Numbered from the stretch's first letter, positions 1-8,528 are shown. The stretch: 64,000 nt of DNA from Streptomyces sp. NBC_00483 (GCF_036013745.1 NZ_CP107880.1:248001-312000), one strand, 5' to 3'. Notes: generated by a model not told the origin, from the letters alone. Made by a program: numbers and translations.

Positions 1-375
1 CTGTTGAGCGTCCACACGCCGCTGCTGCCCACCACGACCGGGCTGGTCAGCAGGGAGCTGCTGAGTTCGATGCGGCCGGGCGCCACGCTCATCAACACCG
101 CGCGCGGCGCCGTCGTCGACCAGGACGCCCTGACCGACGTGGTCCACGCGGGCCGCATCCGCGCGGTCCTGGACGTCACGGACCCGGAGGTGCTGCCCGC
201 GGACCACCCGCTGTGGGACTGCCCGAACGCGCTGATCACCCCTCATCTGGCCGGCTCCCAGGGCAACGAGTGGCAGCGCCTCGCCGACACCGCGATCGGC
301 GAACTGACGCGCTGGTCCACGGGCGACGGCTTCGCCCATCCCGTACGACGCGAAAGGCTGGCATACCTCGCATGA
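1..375 (+). CDS. D-2-hydroxyacid dehydrogenase, C-terminal part (5' end outside window)
   Basis: This is the C-terminal third of an NAD-dependent D-isomer 2-hydroxyacid dehydrogenase. The frame is open from base 1, so the start lies upstream of the window. Visible family motifs are INTARG (the NAD-domain segment carrying the substrate-binding Arg) and TPHLAGSQGNEW, whose His is the usual catalytic base position. The reaction would be NAD(P)H-linked reduction of a 2-keto acid. Its stop overlaps the next start by four bases (ATGA), so it is probably translationally coupled to the DUF2264 gene. The substrate cannot be read from the fragment. Confidence 0.9.
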   Translation: MLSVHTPLLPTTTGLVSRELLSSMRPGATLINTARGAVVDQDALTDVVHAGRIRAVLDVTDPEVLPADHPLWDCPNALITPHLAGSQGNEWQRLADTAIGELTRWSTGDGFAHPVRRERLAYLA

Positions 376-2249
376 ACAGCACCCCGTTCGATCTCCCCGC
401 CGAGGACCGGGAGTTGAGCCCGCACACCGGCTTCACCCGGGCGCACTGGGAAGCCGTCGCCGACGGGCTGCTCGGAGCGGCCTGGCGGTGGGCGACGCCC
501 GAGGGCGCACTGCTCGATCTGCCGGGCCGGCCCTCCGGGTCCGGCGTCCGCTCGGACGGGCTCGAGGGCTATGCCCGTACGTTCCTGGCGGCCGGCTTCC
601 GGGTCGCGGGCGCGCAGGGCAAGGACCCGCACGGCTGGCTCGACCGGTACGCGAGCGGCCTCGCGGCGGGCACCCGGACGCCGGGGCGCGACGACGCCGA
701 GTCCTGGCCGCTGATCCTCGACCACCACGTCCAGGGCCAGCCGATGGTGGAGTCCGCCTCGGTGGCGCTCGGCCTGTCGCTGACCCGGCCGTGGCTGTGG
801 GACCGGCTCGACAGTGACGTGCAGGACCGTGCGGAGAAGTGGCTGCGCGGCGCCATCACGCACACGCCCGCGCCGAACAACTGGTACCTCTTCCCGTTCA
901 TGGTGGCCTCGTTCCTGGAGTCCGTCGGCCGCTCCGACGCGGCGACGACGCGCGCCATCCAGCGGGCGCTCGACCTGCTGGAGACCTGGTACGAGGGCGA
1001 CGGCTGGTACCGCGACGGCGACGGGCGGGCCTTCGACCACTACAACGGGTGGGCGCTGCACCTGTACCCGATGCTGCACGCGCATCTGACGGGCGACTCC
1101 GCCCTGTCGGAGCGGGTGGGTCCGCGCCTGCGCGAGCACCTCGAGGGCTTCTCGCTGCTCTTCGGCGGCGACGGGGCGCCGATCCACTTCGGGCGTTCGC
1201 TCACTTACCGGTTCGCGGCGTCGGCGGCCGTCAGTATCGGCGCGGTCACCGGGCACACGCCGCTGTCCCCGGGCGCCTCACGCCGTCTGATCAGCGGGAA
1301 CCTGCGCTACTTCCTGGACCGTGGCGGCGTCACGGACGAGGGTCTGCTCAGCCTCGGCTGGCACGGCCCGCACGACGCGACGCTGCAGCACTACTCGGGC
1401 CCGGCGTCCCCGTACTGGGCGTCGAAGGGCTTCGTCGCGCTGCTGGCGGGCGAGGACGATCCGCTGTGGACGGCGCCCGAGGAGGCGGCGCCGAGCGAAG
1501 GCCCCGACCGGGTGCTCTCGCTGCCCGCGCCGGGCCTCCTGGTGCAGTCCACGCAGGCGGACGGGATCGTACGCCTTCACAACCACGGCAGTGACCACGT
1601 CCGCCCGTTCGAGGGCGAGAACGCCGCCGATGCCGACGCCCTCTACAGCCACCAGGCCTACTCCACGCACACCGGGCCCACGTCCCCGGCCAACCCGGCG
1701 GACAACCATCTGTCGGTCGAGTGCGACGGCATCGGAAGCGCCCGGCGCCGCATCCATCCGCTGGGGGCGGGCCAGGGCGACGGCTGGGGCTGGGCGGCGT
1801 CCTGGCACCGTCCGGTGTTCACGTCGGGTCCCCCGATGGTGCCGGGGCTGCGCGTGGAGAGCGTGACCGTGGCGCGCGGCGCGTACGAGCTGCGGGTGCA
1901 CCGTGTGATCGGTGCCCCGCACGGGGCGCGGGTGACGCTCACCGGCTGGGCCACGGACGCGTTGCACTCGGAGCTGATCGGCCTGCGCGGCTGGGAGCTG
2001 CGGGACGAGGTGCGCGCGCCGCAGGGCACGGCGTACGAGCCGTGGGTGCGGGTGCCGCGTCTCGCGGCGGACGTGGAAGGGACGGCGGTGTTCGTGGCGC
2101 TGGCCGCACTCGGCGCGCGGTCGCCGCAGGAGCCGCTCGCGGACGCCGTGTCCGATGTCGCGCTCCTGGACGGGGAGTTGAGGGTGCGCTGGAGCGACGG
2201 CGCGCGCACCGTCGTCGGGTTCGAGCCGCTGCACGTTCAGCACGGCTGA
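372..2249 (+). CDS. DUF2264 domain-containing protein
   Basis: This 625-residue soluble protein has no signal peptide. It matches the DUF2264 family by its Trp/Tyr/His-rich stretches, for example NNWYLFPFM, FDHYNGWALHLYPM and the QGQPMVESASVALG segment. The family has a helical, probably alpha/alpha-toroid N-terminal part and is usually found with sugar-catabolic genes. Its reaction is not established. I chose the ATG that overlaps the preceding stop (ATGA) rather than an upstream in-frame ATG inside the dehydrogenase. Coupling to a 2-hydroxyacid dehydrogenase, with a Gfo/Idh oxidoreductase and an MFS transporter nearby, suggests a role in degrading a sugar or uronic-acid derivative. That role is inference. 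Confidence 0.85.
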   Translation: MNSTPFDLPAEDRELSPHTGFTRAHWEAVADGLLGAAWRWATPEGALLDLPGRPSGSGVRSDGLEGYARTFLAAGFRVAGAQGKDPHGWLDRYASGLAAGTRTPGRDDAESWPLILDHHVQGQPMVESASVALGLSLTRPWLWDRLDSDVQDRAEKWLRGAITHTPAPNNWYLFPFMVASFLESVGRSDAATTRAIQRALDLLETWYEGDGWYRDGDGRAFDHYNGWALHLYPMLHAHLTGDSALSERVGPRLREHLEGFSLLFGGDGAPIHFGRSLTYRFAASAAVSIGAVTGHTPLSPGASRRLISGNLRYFLDRGGVTDEGLLSLGWHGPHDATLQHYSGPASPYWASKGFVALLAGEDDPLWTAPEEAAPSEGPDRVLSLPAPGLLVQSTQADGIVRLHNHGSDHVRPFEGENAADADALYSHQAYSTHTGPTSPANPADNHLSVECDGIGSARRRIHPLGAGQGDGWGWAASWHRPVFTSGPPMVPGLRVESVTVARGAYELRVHRVIGAPHGARVTLTGWATDALHSELIGLRGWELRDEVRAPQGTAYEPWVRVPRLAADVEGTAVFVALAALGARSPQEPLADAVSDVALLDGELRVRWSDGARTVVGFEPLHVQHG

Positions 2250-2260
2250 GCGGCGTCGTT

Positions 2261-2286
2261 CGGCGGCCCGCACGTGCGGGCCGCCG
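2261..2286. terminator. Bidirectional terminator-like palindrome
   Basis: This is a perfect 13+13 bp palindrome with no spacer; its arms start CGGCGGCCCGCAC. It lies between the convergent stops at 2249 and 2295, where a shared terminator is expected. There is no T-tract, as is usual in Streptomyces. Confidence 0.7.
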
Positions 2287-2294
2287 TCATCGCC

Positions 2295-3749
2295 TCACGT
2301 TCCCTTCGCGGTGGGCACCGGAGCGGGAGCGCCTGTGACGGCACGGCCCGGCGCTCCGTCGGAGGGGACGACCAGGGCGACCGCTGTAGCCACCAAGGCA
2401 ACCGCACCCGCCATGGCGAACGCCATCTGGTAACCATGCAGGGACGGGACGTCGGCGCCGCCAAGACGGGTCGTGTGGTGGACGAGCACGGCGGCGACGG
2501 CGGCGCTGGAGACGGCCTGCCCGATGGTGCGCATGAGGACGTTGACGCCGTTCGCGGAGGCCGTCGCGGCGGCCGGAACGGCGCGCAGGATCAGGGTGGG
2601 CAGCGCCGAGTACGCGAGGGTGGTGCCGGTGGAGACAACGGCGGCGCCGACGAGGATCACCCACAGGTCGGTGCTGTCGACGATGCGGATCGCGTAGCCG
2701 AGGGCGAGCACCACGCCGCCGATGGCGAGCGTGATCCGGGCGCCGCGCGCGGCGGAGATACGGGCCGAGACCGGCGAGAACATCAGCATGATGACGCCAC
2801 TGGGCAGCATGCACAGGCCGGTGGCGACGATGGACAGGCCGAGCCCGTAGCCGGTGGCGACGGGGGCCTGCACGAGCTGTGCGGTGACGAGCGAGTTGGC
2901 GTAGAAGGCGAAGCCGGTGAGCAGCGCCGCGAGGTGCGGAAGGCCGACCCGGCGGCCGACGGCCAGACGCAGGTCCACCAGGGGCCCCTCGGTGCGCAGT
3001 TGCTGCCATGCCCACAGACCGAGGATCACGACGGCGCCCGCGAACAGACCGAGCACCACGGGGCTCCCCCAGCCCCACTGGCCGCCCTGCGAGACGCCGA
3101 GCAGCAGGCAGACGAGGCCCGCGGCGAGACCCAGCGTGCCGAGCGCGTCGAAGCGGCCCGGGGAGCGGACCGGTGACTCGCGCACCGCCCACCAGGCGAG
3201 GCCGAGGCCGAGCGCGCCGAGGGCGCTGGTCGCCCAGAACATCACGTGCCAGTTGGCGTACTGCACGATGAGCGCGGCCAGCGGCAGGCCCAGCCCCGCG
3301 CCGATTCCGACCGTCGAGCTCATCAGGGCGACGGCGGATCCGGTGCGGTGCGGCGGGAGTTCGTCACGCAGGATGCTGATGGACAGCGGCACGACGGCGG
3401 CCGCGGCGCCCTGCAGCGCGCGGGCGGCGATGAGCAGATGGATGTCGGAGGTCAGGGCGCACAGCACCGACCCGGCGGTCATCAGGGCGAGCGCGCCGAG
3501 CAGCACGCGTCGCTTGCCGTACATGTCGCCGGCCCGGCCGAGGACCGGGGTGAGGACGGCCCCGGCGAGCAGGGTCGCGGTGACCATCCAGGACACGGCG
3601 GCGGGCGAGGCGCCGGTCAGCCGCGGCAGGTCGGGCAGGAGCGGGACGACGACGGTCTGCATGACCGCCATGAGGATGCCGCCGAAGGCGAGCACGGGCA
3701 CGGCGAGCCGCTCGCGCAGGGGCGTCGCCGATATCGGGGCAGGACTCAT
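2295..3749 (-). CDS. MFS transporter, DHA2-like drug/metabolite exporter
   Basis: This 484-residue integral membrane protein has about 14 hydrophobic segments, which fits the DHA2 (EmrB/QacA-like) branch of the major facilitator superfamily. It carries the loop 2-3 motif GRAGDMYGKRRVLLG and a motif-C-like glycine-rich stretch (SSTVGIGAGLGLPLAAL). It probably exports a small molecule by proton antiport. I chose the ATG at 3749, which has GGAG five bases upstream, over an in-frame GTG at 3764 that has no ribosome-binding site. A palindromic operator lies just upstream. No dedicated regulator gene is adjacent, so whatever binds the operator is encoded elsewhere. Confidence 0.88.
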   Translation of the reverse strand: MSPAPISATPLRERLAVPVLAFGGILMAVMQTVVVPLLPDLPRLTGASPAAVSWMVTATLLAGAVLTPVLGRAGDMYGKRRVLLGALALMTAGSVLCALTSDIHLLIAARALQGAAAAVVPLSISILRDELPPHRTGSAVALMSSTVGIGAGLGLPLAALIVQYANWHVMFWATSALGALGLGLAWWAVRESPVRSPGRFDALGTLGLAAGLVCLLLGVSQGGQWGWGSPVVLGLFAGAVVILGLWAWQQLRTEGPLVDLRLAVGRRVGLPHLAALLTGFAFYANSLVTAQLVQAPVATGYGLGLSIVATGLCMLPSGVIMLMFSPVSARISAARGARITLAIGGVVLALGYAIRIVDSTDLWVILVGAAVVSTGTTLAYSALPTLILRAVPAAATASANGVNVLMRTIGQAVSSAAVAAVLVHHTTRLGGADVPSLHGYQMAFAMAGAVALVATAVALVVPSDGAPGRAVTGAPAPVPTAKGT

Positions 3750-3759
3750 GTGTCTCCGG

Positions 3760-3791
3760 TTCACCAGTTCGGTGAATCATTATTTACCGAA
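3760..3791. promoter_or_regulatory. Overlapping palindromes, likely repressor operator for the MFS gene
   Basis: TTCACC (3760-3765) and GGTGAA (3771-3776) form a 6+5+6 inverted repeat. TTCGGTGAA (3768-3776) and TTTACCGAA (3783-3791) form a second dyad with one mismatch. Its AT-rich centre is where the minus-strand -10 would sit. The position, 10-40 bp upstream of the MFS start, fits a TetR- or MarR-type operator. Confidence 0.5.
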
Positions 3792-3864
3792 CCCCACGCC
3801 CTGTCTGCACCCCTCGACGCGACCCTCTGTGCAGAGTCCATCGAACCGGTCGATACTGCCACTC

Positions 3865-4812
3865 ATGACCTCTTCCACCCCGGCCGCCGATTCCGGCCCT
3901 GCGCGTTTCGGTCTCGTCGGCACCGGCTCCTGGGCCGGGCGGACGTACGCCCCCACACTCGAGGCCCACAAGGCCGTCGACCTCGTCGGGATCTGGGGGC
4001 GCAGGACACAGGCGGCGGCCGAGCTCGCGGCAGGGCACGGCACGACGGCGTACGACGACGTGGACGCCCTGTTCGCGGCGAGCGACGTCGTGGCGTTCGC
4101 GGTGCCGCCGGACGTCCAGGCCCCGCTCGCCGCGCGGGCCGCCGCGGCGGGCTGCCACCTGCTCCTCGACAAGCCGCTTGCCACCCGGCCCGACGCGGCC
4201 CGCGCGGTCGTCGAGGCGGCCGACACCGCGGGCGTCGCAACGACCGTCTTCTGCACGCTGCGGCACTCTCCGCTCACGGCGGCCTGGGTCGCCGAACAGG
4301 GCAGGGTGGAGGACTGGTTCACGGGCCGCGCCGACTGGTACGGCGCGCTGTACGCGCCCGGCGACGATGCGCACGTGCGGGCCACGACGCCGTGGCGGGC
4401 GGACAAGGGTGCCCTGTGGGACGTCGGTCCGCACGCCCTGTCGATGCTGCTGCCGGTCCTGGGCGACGTGCGGACGGTGGCGGCGCACGGCGGCCCCGGC
4501 GACACCGTGCATCTCGTGCTCCGGCACGCGGGCGACGCCACCAGCACGGCGACGCTCAGCCTGACCACTCCCCCGGCGGCGACCGGCATCGCGGTCGAAC
4601 TGCGCGGCACTCAGGGCGTGTCGGCGATGCCGACGGGCACCGGCACGGCCCAGGAGGCGCTGGCCGCCGCCGTCGACGCACTGCTGGAGGCGGCGCACGG
4701 CGGCGCGGCCCACCCGTGCGACGCCCGGTTCGGCCTGCGGCTCACGGAGACCCTCGCGGCGGCCGAACGCTCCCTGGCGTCGGGCCGGGCGGAACCGGTC
4801 CCCGACCACTAG
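3865..4812 (+). CDS. Gfo/Idh/MocA family NAD(P)-dependent oxidoreductase
   Basis: This 315-residue protein has the N-terminal Rossmann signature GLVGTGSWAG (about residues 16-25). The family lysine sits in CHLLLDKPLATRP, and WDVGPHALSM supplies the likely catalytic Asp/His region. Family members oxidise or reduce sugars, inositols and related polyols with NAD(P). It is a single gene divergent from the MFS exporter, with about 115 bp between the starts. Together with the upstream DUF2264 and 2-hydroxyacid dehydrogenase genes it suggests sugar-acid metabolism, but the substrate cannot be assigned. The length is slightly short for the family, mainly at the C-terminal sheet domain. Confidence 0.88.
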   Translation: MTSSTPAADSGPARFGLVGTGSWAGRTYAPTLEAHKAVDLVGIWGRRTQAAAELAAGHGTTAYDDVDALFAASDVVAFAVPPDVQAPLAARAAAAGCHLLLDKPLATRPDAARAVVEAADTAGVATTVFCTLRHSPLTAAWVAEQGRVEDWFTGRADWYGALYAPGDDAHVRATTPWRADKGALWDVGPHALSMLLPVLGDVRTVAAHGGPGDTVHLVLRHAGDATSTATLSLTTPPAATGIAVELRGTQGVSAMPTGTGTAQEALAAAVDALLEAAHGGAAHPCDARFGLRLTETLAAAERSLASGRAEPVPDH

Positions 4813-4872
4813 GGTCTGTCGTTTGGATCAGGCCGACGAGGCAGCGCCCGGGCCCCCTTTACGCTGGTGGTC

Positions 4873-6066
4873 ATGCCGCTCGAGATCAGCGCCACCAACC
4901 CCGAGCACCCGGTGCTCCTGCTCGCCCTGCCCTGGCACATCCCGCTGGAGGATTGGCCCGAGGAGTATCTGGTGCCTCTTCCGCGCGGCATCTCGCGGCA
5001 CGTGGTGCGTTACGCGCGCGCCGGGGACGAGGTCGTCGCCGTGAAGGAGCTGGCCCGGCGCCCGGCGCTGAACGAGTACGAACTGCTGCGCACGCTCGAC
5101 CGGTTGGCGATCCCCGCGGTGGATCCGCTCGCCGTGGTCACGGGCCGCGAGCAGCCCGACGGTTCCCCGCTGGAGCCCGTGCTCATCACGCGGCACCTGG
5201 GCGGTTCGCTGCCGTACCGCTCGATGTTCGAGACGACGCTGCGGCCGACGACCGTGCACCGGCTGATGGACGCGCTCGCCGTGCTCCTGGTGCGTCTGCA
5301 TCTCAGCGGCTTCGCCTGGGGCGACTGCTCGTTGTCCAACACCCTCTTCCGCCGGGACGCGGGCGCGTACGCCGCCTACCTGGTGGACGCCGAGACCGGC
5401 GAGCTGCACCCGCAGTTGAGCGACGGGCAGCGGGAGTACGACATCGATCTGGCACGGGTGAACATCGCGGGCGAGATGCTCGACCTGGAGGCGTCGGGCG
5501 CGCTGCACCCGTCGATCGACCCGATCGCGTTCGGTACGGAGATCGTGCAGCGGTACACGGACCTGTGGTCCGAGCTGACCCGTACGTCGGTGTATCCGGC
5601 CGGCAAGCACCACTACATGGAGCGCCGCATCCGCCGCCTCAACGATCTGGGCTTCGACGTGGCCGAGATGCAGATCTCCCGCTCGCCGCACGGCGACACC
5701 GTCACGTTCGTGCCGAAGGTCGTCGACGCGGGCCACCATCAGCGTCAACTCCTGCGCCTGACCGGCATGGACGCCGAGGAGAACCAGGCGCGTCGGCTCC
5801 TTGGCGACCTGGAGAGCTGGATGGCGACGCAGGAGGACGCGGCGGACGCCCGCCCCGAGGTTCTCGCCCACCGCTGGGTCCGTGACGTGTTCCGCCCCAC
5901 GGTCCGCGCCGTCCGCGACCGGGTGTCCACGCCGATGGACCCGGCCGAGCTGTACCACCAAGTCCTGGAGCACCGCTGGTACTTGTCCGAGCGTGCCCAG
6001 CACGACATCGGCCTCGACGCGGCGGCCGACGACTACGTACGGAATGTGCACAAGTCCGGGCGATGA
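4873..6066 (+). CDS. DUF4032 domain-containing protein with kinase-like fold
   Basis: This 397-residue cytosolic protein matches the conserved actinobacterial DUF4032 family. The N-terminal half resembles lipopolysaccharide-kinase or aminoglycoside-kinase folds. VVAVKEL provides a candidate ATP-binding Lys, and FAWGDCSLSNTLF looks like a catalytic-loop variant in which the usual HGD is replaced by WGD. The C-terminal half is the DUF4032 part proper. An in-frame GTG at 4867 is also possible. TACGCT at 4860-4865 lies about seven bases before the ATG and could be the -10 of a leaderless transcript. The function is unknown. Confidence 0.85.
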   Translation: MPLEISATNPEHPVLLLALPWHIPLEDWPEEYLVPLPRGISRHVVRYARAGDEVVAVKELARRPALNEYELLRTLDRLAIPAVDPLAVVTGREQPDGSPLEPVLITRHLGGSLPYRSMFETTLRPTTVHRLMDALAVLLVRLHLSGFAWGDCSLSNTLFRRDAGAYAAYLVDAETGELHPQLSDGQREYDIDLARVNIAGEMLDLEASGALHPSIDPIAFGTEIVQRYTDLWSELTRTSVYPAGKHHYMERRIRRLNDLGFDVAEMQISRSPHGDTVTFVPKVVDAGHHQRQLLRLTGMDAEENQARRLLGDLESWMATQEDAADARPEVLAHRWVRDVFRPTVRAVRDRVSTPMDPAELYHQVLEHRWYLSERAQHDIGLDAAADDYVRNVHKSGR

Positions 6067-6425
6067 CGGGGTCCGGGACCGGGCGCGGCCGGTGCCGTGG
6101 CCGCTACGTGATGGCGAGTGACGGCACCGACCGCAGCCAGTGACCTCCACCGACCGCCCGGACGAGTGTGGGCGTTCGCGTCTCGCAACGCATTTTCCGG
6201 CCACATGGATCGCAATTGGTGGCCCGGCCCCACTCGCACTTGCCTGAACGGTCGCAGAGGCTTGTGGGTTACCCGCAGCGGGAAATTTCAGCCATTTTCG
6301 AGTGGCCCGGCACAGGTGCCGCAACGCCGCGTCCACATGCGCACGAGCGAGGAAACCAGCAGGTGGGAAACCCAACTCAACCCATCATGACGCACCGTCT
6401 GATCGTTTTCTTCGGGCAATGTTTA
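6067..6425. other. Long intergenic region, no gene seen
   Basis: These roughly 360 bp separate the DUF4032 gene from the regulator promoter. Base composition is noticeably lower in GC than the flanking genes from about 6180 on. Open frames exist but show no codon bias, ribosome-binding site or recognisable product. Confidence 0.4.
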
Positions 6426-6454
6426 TTACCAAAGACCATGGGACTATTTAGACT
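6426..6454 (+). promoter_or_regulatory. Candidate promoter of the XRE/MmyB-like regulator
   Basis: TTACCA (6426-6431) and TAGACT (6449-6454) have a 17 bp spacing and would initiate near 6461, about 36 bases before the ATG. The surroundings are AT-rich (TGTTTATTACC, GACTATTTAGACT), unlike most of the window. Confidence 0.45.
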
Positions 6455-6496
6455 GCTCACGCTCAACTCGGCGTGAACAACGAGGGATTACCCACC

Positions 6497-7318
6497 ATGA
6501 ACAAGACGGCGCTTCGCGCCCTGCTCCGTGAACGGCGCGCCCTCATAGCCCCGGAATCCCATGGCTTCGCCCGGCCCACTGGCCAGGGCCGCCGCGCTCC
6601 CGGCCTCTCTCAGCACCAGGTCGACCAGTTGCTGCACCGGACAATCGGTACGTACCACCGACTGGAGTCGGGGACATACCCCAACGCCCCCGCGGAACTA
6701 CTGCGCGATGTGGCGCGGCTGTTCGGGCTCAACGAGCAGGAGTGGATCCTGCTGTGCCGGTACGCACTGCTACAGGATCCACCAGGGCCGTTGAACCTCA
6801 CCGCAGGCAAGGAAGTTCCCGGTGTCTGGCAGGAAGCGGTCGACAGCATCTCGCACATGGCCTACGTGACGGACGCGTCGTGGGATCTCCTGGCGTGCAA
6901 CAGATCGTTCAGCGAACTGTTCCCCGACGCGCAGGTACCGGCGAACACCATGCGATGGATGCTGCTGGATCCGACGGCACGGACAGCCCTGACGGACTGG
7001 GCCACGGCATGGGCGCCGCTCGTCATGCCTCAATTGCGTGCAGCCCTCGCCTCCCGGCCCGACGACGACACGCTGCTCCAGATCGAGAAGGAGATTCTCG
7101 CGGACCCCGAGGCAGCACCCATCTACGAGGCGGGCGGCGCGTCCGTCCACCCCGACGGCGACGAACGCCCCCTCCTCCACGCGAAATACGGGCCGGGGTG
7201 GGTCACCACCTGCGCCGCCCAACCACTTACCGCGCCGGGCACCCGCCTCATCATCCTCGTCTTCCACCCCGGCTCACGTCGGGCCCATCTACGCGCTCCG
7301 TACCTGCGCGCCGGCTGA
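6497..7318 (+). CDS. XRE-family regulator with MmyB-like ligand-binding domain
   Basis: This 273-residue one-component regulator has an N-terminal helix-turn-helix (about residues 5-80, including LSQHQVDQLL and TYHRLESGTYPN). A C-terminal MmyB-like domain (about residues 100-260) is recognised by DASWDLLACNRSFSELFP, NTMRWMLLDPTAR and the acidic/DER segment near the end. MmyB-like domains are PAS-like pockets, and a structurally characterised homologue from Chloroflexus held a fatty acid. I chose the ATG with GAGG upstream. A GTG at 6473 would add eight residues including a TTA codon. It lies 88 bp before the type III polyketide synthase and probably controls it. Confidence 0.85.
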   Translation: MNKTALRALLRERRALIAPESHGFARPTGQGRRAPGLSQHQVDQLLHRTIGTYHRLESGTYPNAPAELLRDVARLFGLNEQEWILLCRYALLQDPPGPLNLTAGKEVPGVWQEAVDSISHMAYVTDASWDLLACNRSFSELFPDAQVPANTMRWMLLDPTARTALTDWATAWAPLVMPQLRAALASRPDDDTLLQIEKEILADPEAAPIYEAGGASVHPDGDERPLLHAKYGPGWVTTCAAQPLTAPGTRLIILVFHPGSRRAHLRAPYLRAG

Positions 7319-7405
7319 AAGAGGTGGCGGGGACCGTATTCACGGTGTGAAGTACGTTGAGCGGCACCCCCCACGCCCGACCTCAGCCAAGTGGGAGTCA
7401 CCCTC

Positions 7406-8446
7406 GTGCCCGCCTACATCTCACGCCCCCGGACCTCCTTCGGTGCCCACAAGATCAGCACCGACGAGATCGCCGACGACATACGCTCCCACCACCACGA
7501 TCACCCACGGCTCAACGCCATCCTGCGCGTCATCGGCAACTGCGGGGTCCGCACACGCTACTTCGCCCGACCACTCGACTCACCGACGGTGTCGGGCGTC
7601 TCGGACGTCGGCGAGCGGGCACGCACCACCTTCGACGACGCGCTCGATCTGGCCGAACAAGCGGCGGGGGCCGCGCTCGCAGAGGGGGGCCTCGGCCCAG
7701 GGGACATCGACGCCATCATCACCACCCATTCGACCGGGTGGGCCGTTCCCAATCTGGACATCCAGCTGATGAACCGGCTGCGGCTCCGCCCGACGACCCG
7801 TCGCACCGCCCTCACCACCCTGGCGTGTGCCGGCGGGACCCAGGCCCTGATCCGCGCCACCGACCACGTGGCAGCACGCCCCTCCGACACCGTGCTCGTC
7901 GTCGCCGCGGAAGCCATATCCGGCGTCTACCAGCACAGCGACACGACCATCCAGTCGATGATCTATAAGGCGCTCTTCGGGGATTCGGCCGCCGCGGCGA
8001 TCGTCACGGCACAACCGCTGGGGCCCGGCATGGCCATCGAGGACAGCTTCGAGTACGTACTCCCGGACAGTGTCGACCGATACAGCGGCCGAGTCGCCCC
8101 GGACGGATTCCACTTCGACTCCACCAGAGAGGCACTGACGGCTGCCGACGACGTGCTGCCGGCGCTCGTGGCCTGGCTGGACACCCGCCGCACCGACTTC
8201 CCAGTGGTCCACCCCGGCAGCACGCGCATCATCACCGATACAGCAGCGGCGCTGGGCCTCTCCGCCGACGCGGCGCGGCATTCCACGGACACACTGGCCG
8301 ACGAAGGAAACCTTGGCGCGCCCAGCGTGCTCCGCGTCCTCGAGCGCACCCACCAGGAACCGCCGCCCGCCGGCACCCGCGGAACGATGGTCGCGTACGG
8401 GCCCGGCTTCACGACCGCCGCGCTGCACGGGCACTGGCACGCCTGA
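7406..8446 (+). CDS. Type III polyketide synthase (chalcone/stilbene synthase family)
   Basis: This 346-residue enzyme has the complete type III PKS triad: Cys141 (TLACAGGTQAL), His269 (VVHPGSTRI) and Asn302 (DEGNLGAPSVL). It also has the C-terminal YGPGF loop and an FGDSAAA segment. Such homodimers extend an acyl-CoA starter with malonyl-CoA and cyclise it to pyrones, resorcinols or quinones. I chose the GTG at 7406, which follows GGGAG by eight bases, over the GTG at 7391. No oxidase, methyltransferase or P450 follows, so the product may be a simple pyrone or phenolic lipid. The starter cannot be read from the sequence. The adjacent MmyB-like regulator hints at a fatty acyl ligand. Confidence 0.9.
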   Translation: MPAYISRPRTSFGAHKISTDEIADDIRSHHHDHPRLNAILRVIGNCGVRTRYFARPLDSPTVSGVSDVGERARTTFDDALDLAEQAAGAALAEGGLGPGDIDAIITTHSTGWAVPNLDIQLMNRLRLRPTTRRTALTTLACAGGTQALIRATDHVAARPSDTVLVVAAEAISGVYQHSDTTIQSMIYKALFGDSAAAAIVTAQPLGPGMAIEDSFEYVLPDSVDRYSGRVAPDGFHFDSTREALTAADDVLPALVAWLDTRRTDFPVVHPGSTRIITDTAAALGLSADAARHSTDTLADEGNLGAPSVLRVLERTHQEPPPAGTRGTMVAYGPGFTTAALHGHWHA

Positions 8447-8474
8447 CGCGGCGGGCCGCGATCTCCCCGCACAA

Positions 8475-8508
8475 ATGTCCCACCGAGACATCTGTCCCAT
8501 TGGGACAT
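8475..8508. promoter_or_regulatory. TetR operator region, perfect TGTCCCA-T-TGGGACA dyad
   Basis: TGTCCCATTGGGACA (8493-8507) is a perfect 7+1+7 palindrome 22 bp before the TetR start. A weaker copy, ATGTCCCACCGAGACAT (8475-8491), lies directly upstream. Such paired sites are typical of TetR autoregulation. Confidence 0.7.
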
Positions 8509-8528
8509 CAAGGTGTACCGTCGAAGAC

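Noticed and set aside
3757..3776. Possible PhoP box (GTTCACC)
   Set aside because: Only one GTTCACC unit is present. The neighbouring sequence does not form the 11-bp direct repeats PhoP needs, and the palindrome explains it better.
4811..4832. GGGTCTGTCGTTTGGATCAGG after the Gfo/Idh stop
   Set aside because: It looked like a dispersed Streptomyces repeat or an insertion-sequence end, but there is no partner repeat, target duplication or transposase nearby.
3246..5885. An 879-codon plus-strand open frame
   Set aside because: It crosses the MFS, Gfo/Idh and DUF4032 genes in the wrong frame and is nearly all Arg, Gly, Ala and Pro.
6168..6476. A 102-codon open frame in the long intergenic region
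   Set aside because: Codon positions show no GC bias, there is no ribosome-binding site, and the product has no recognisable pattern.
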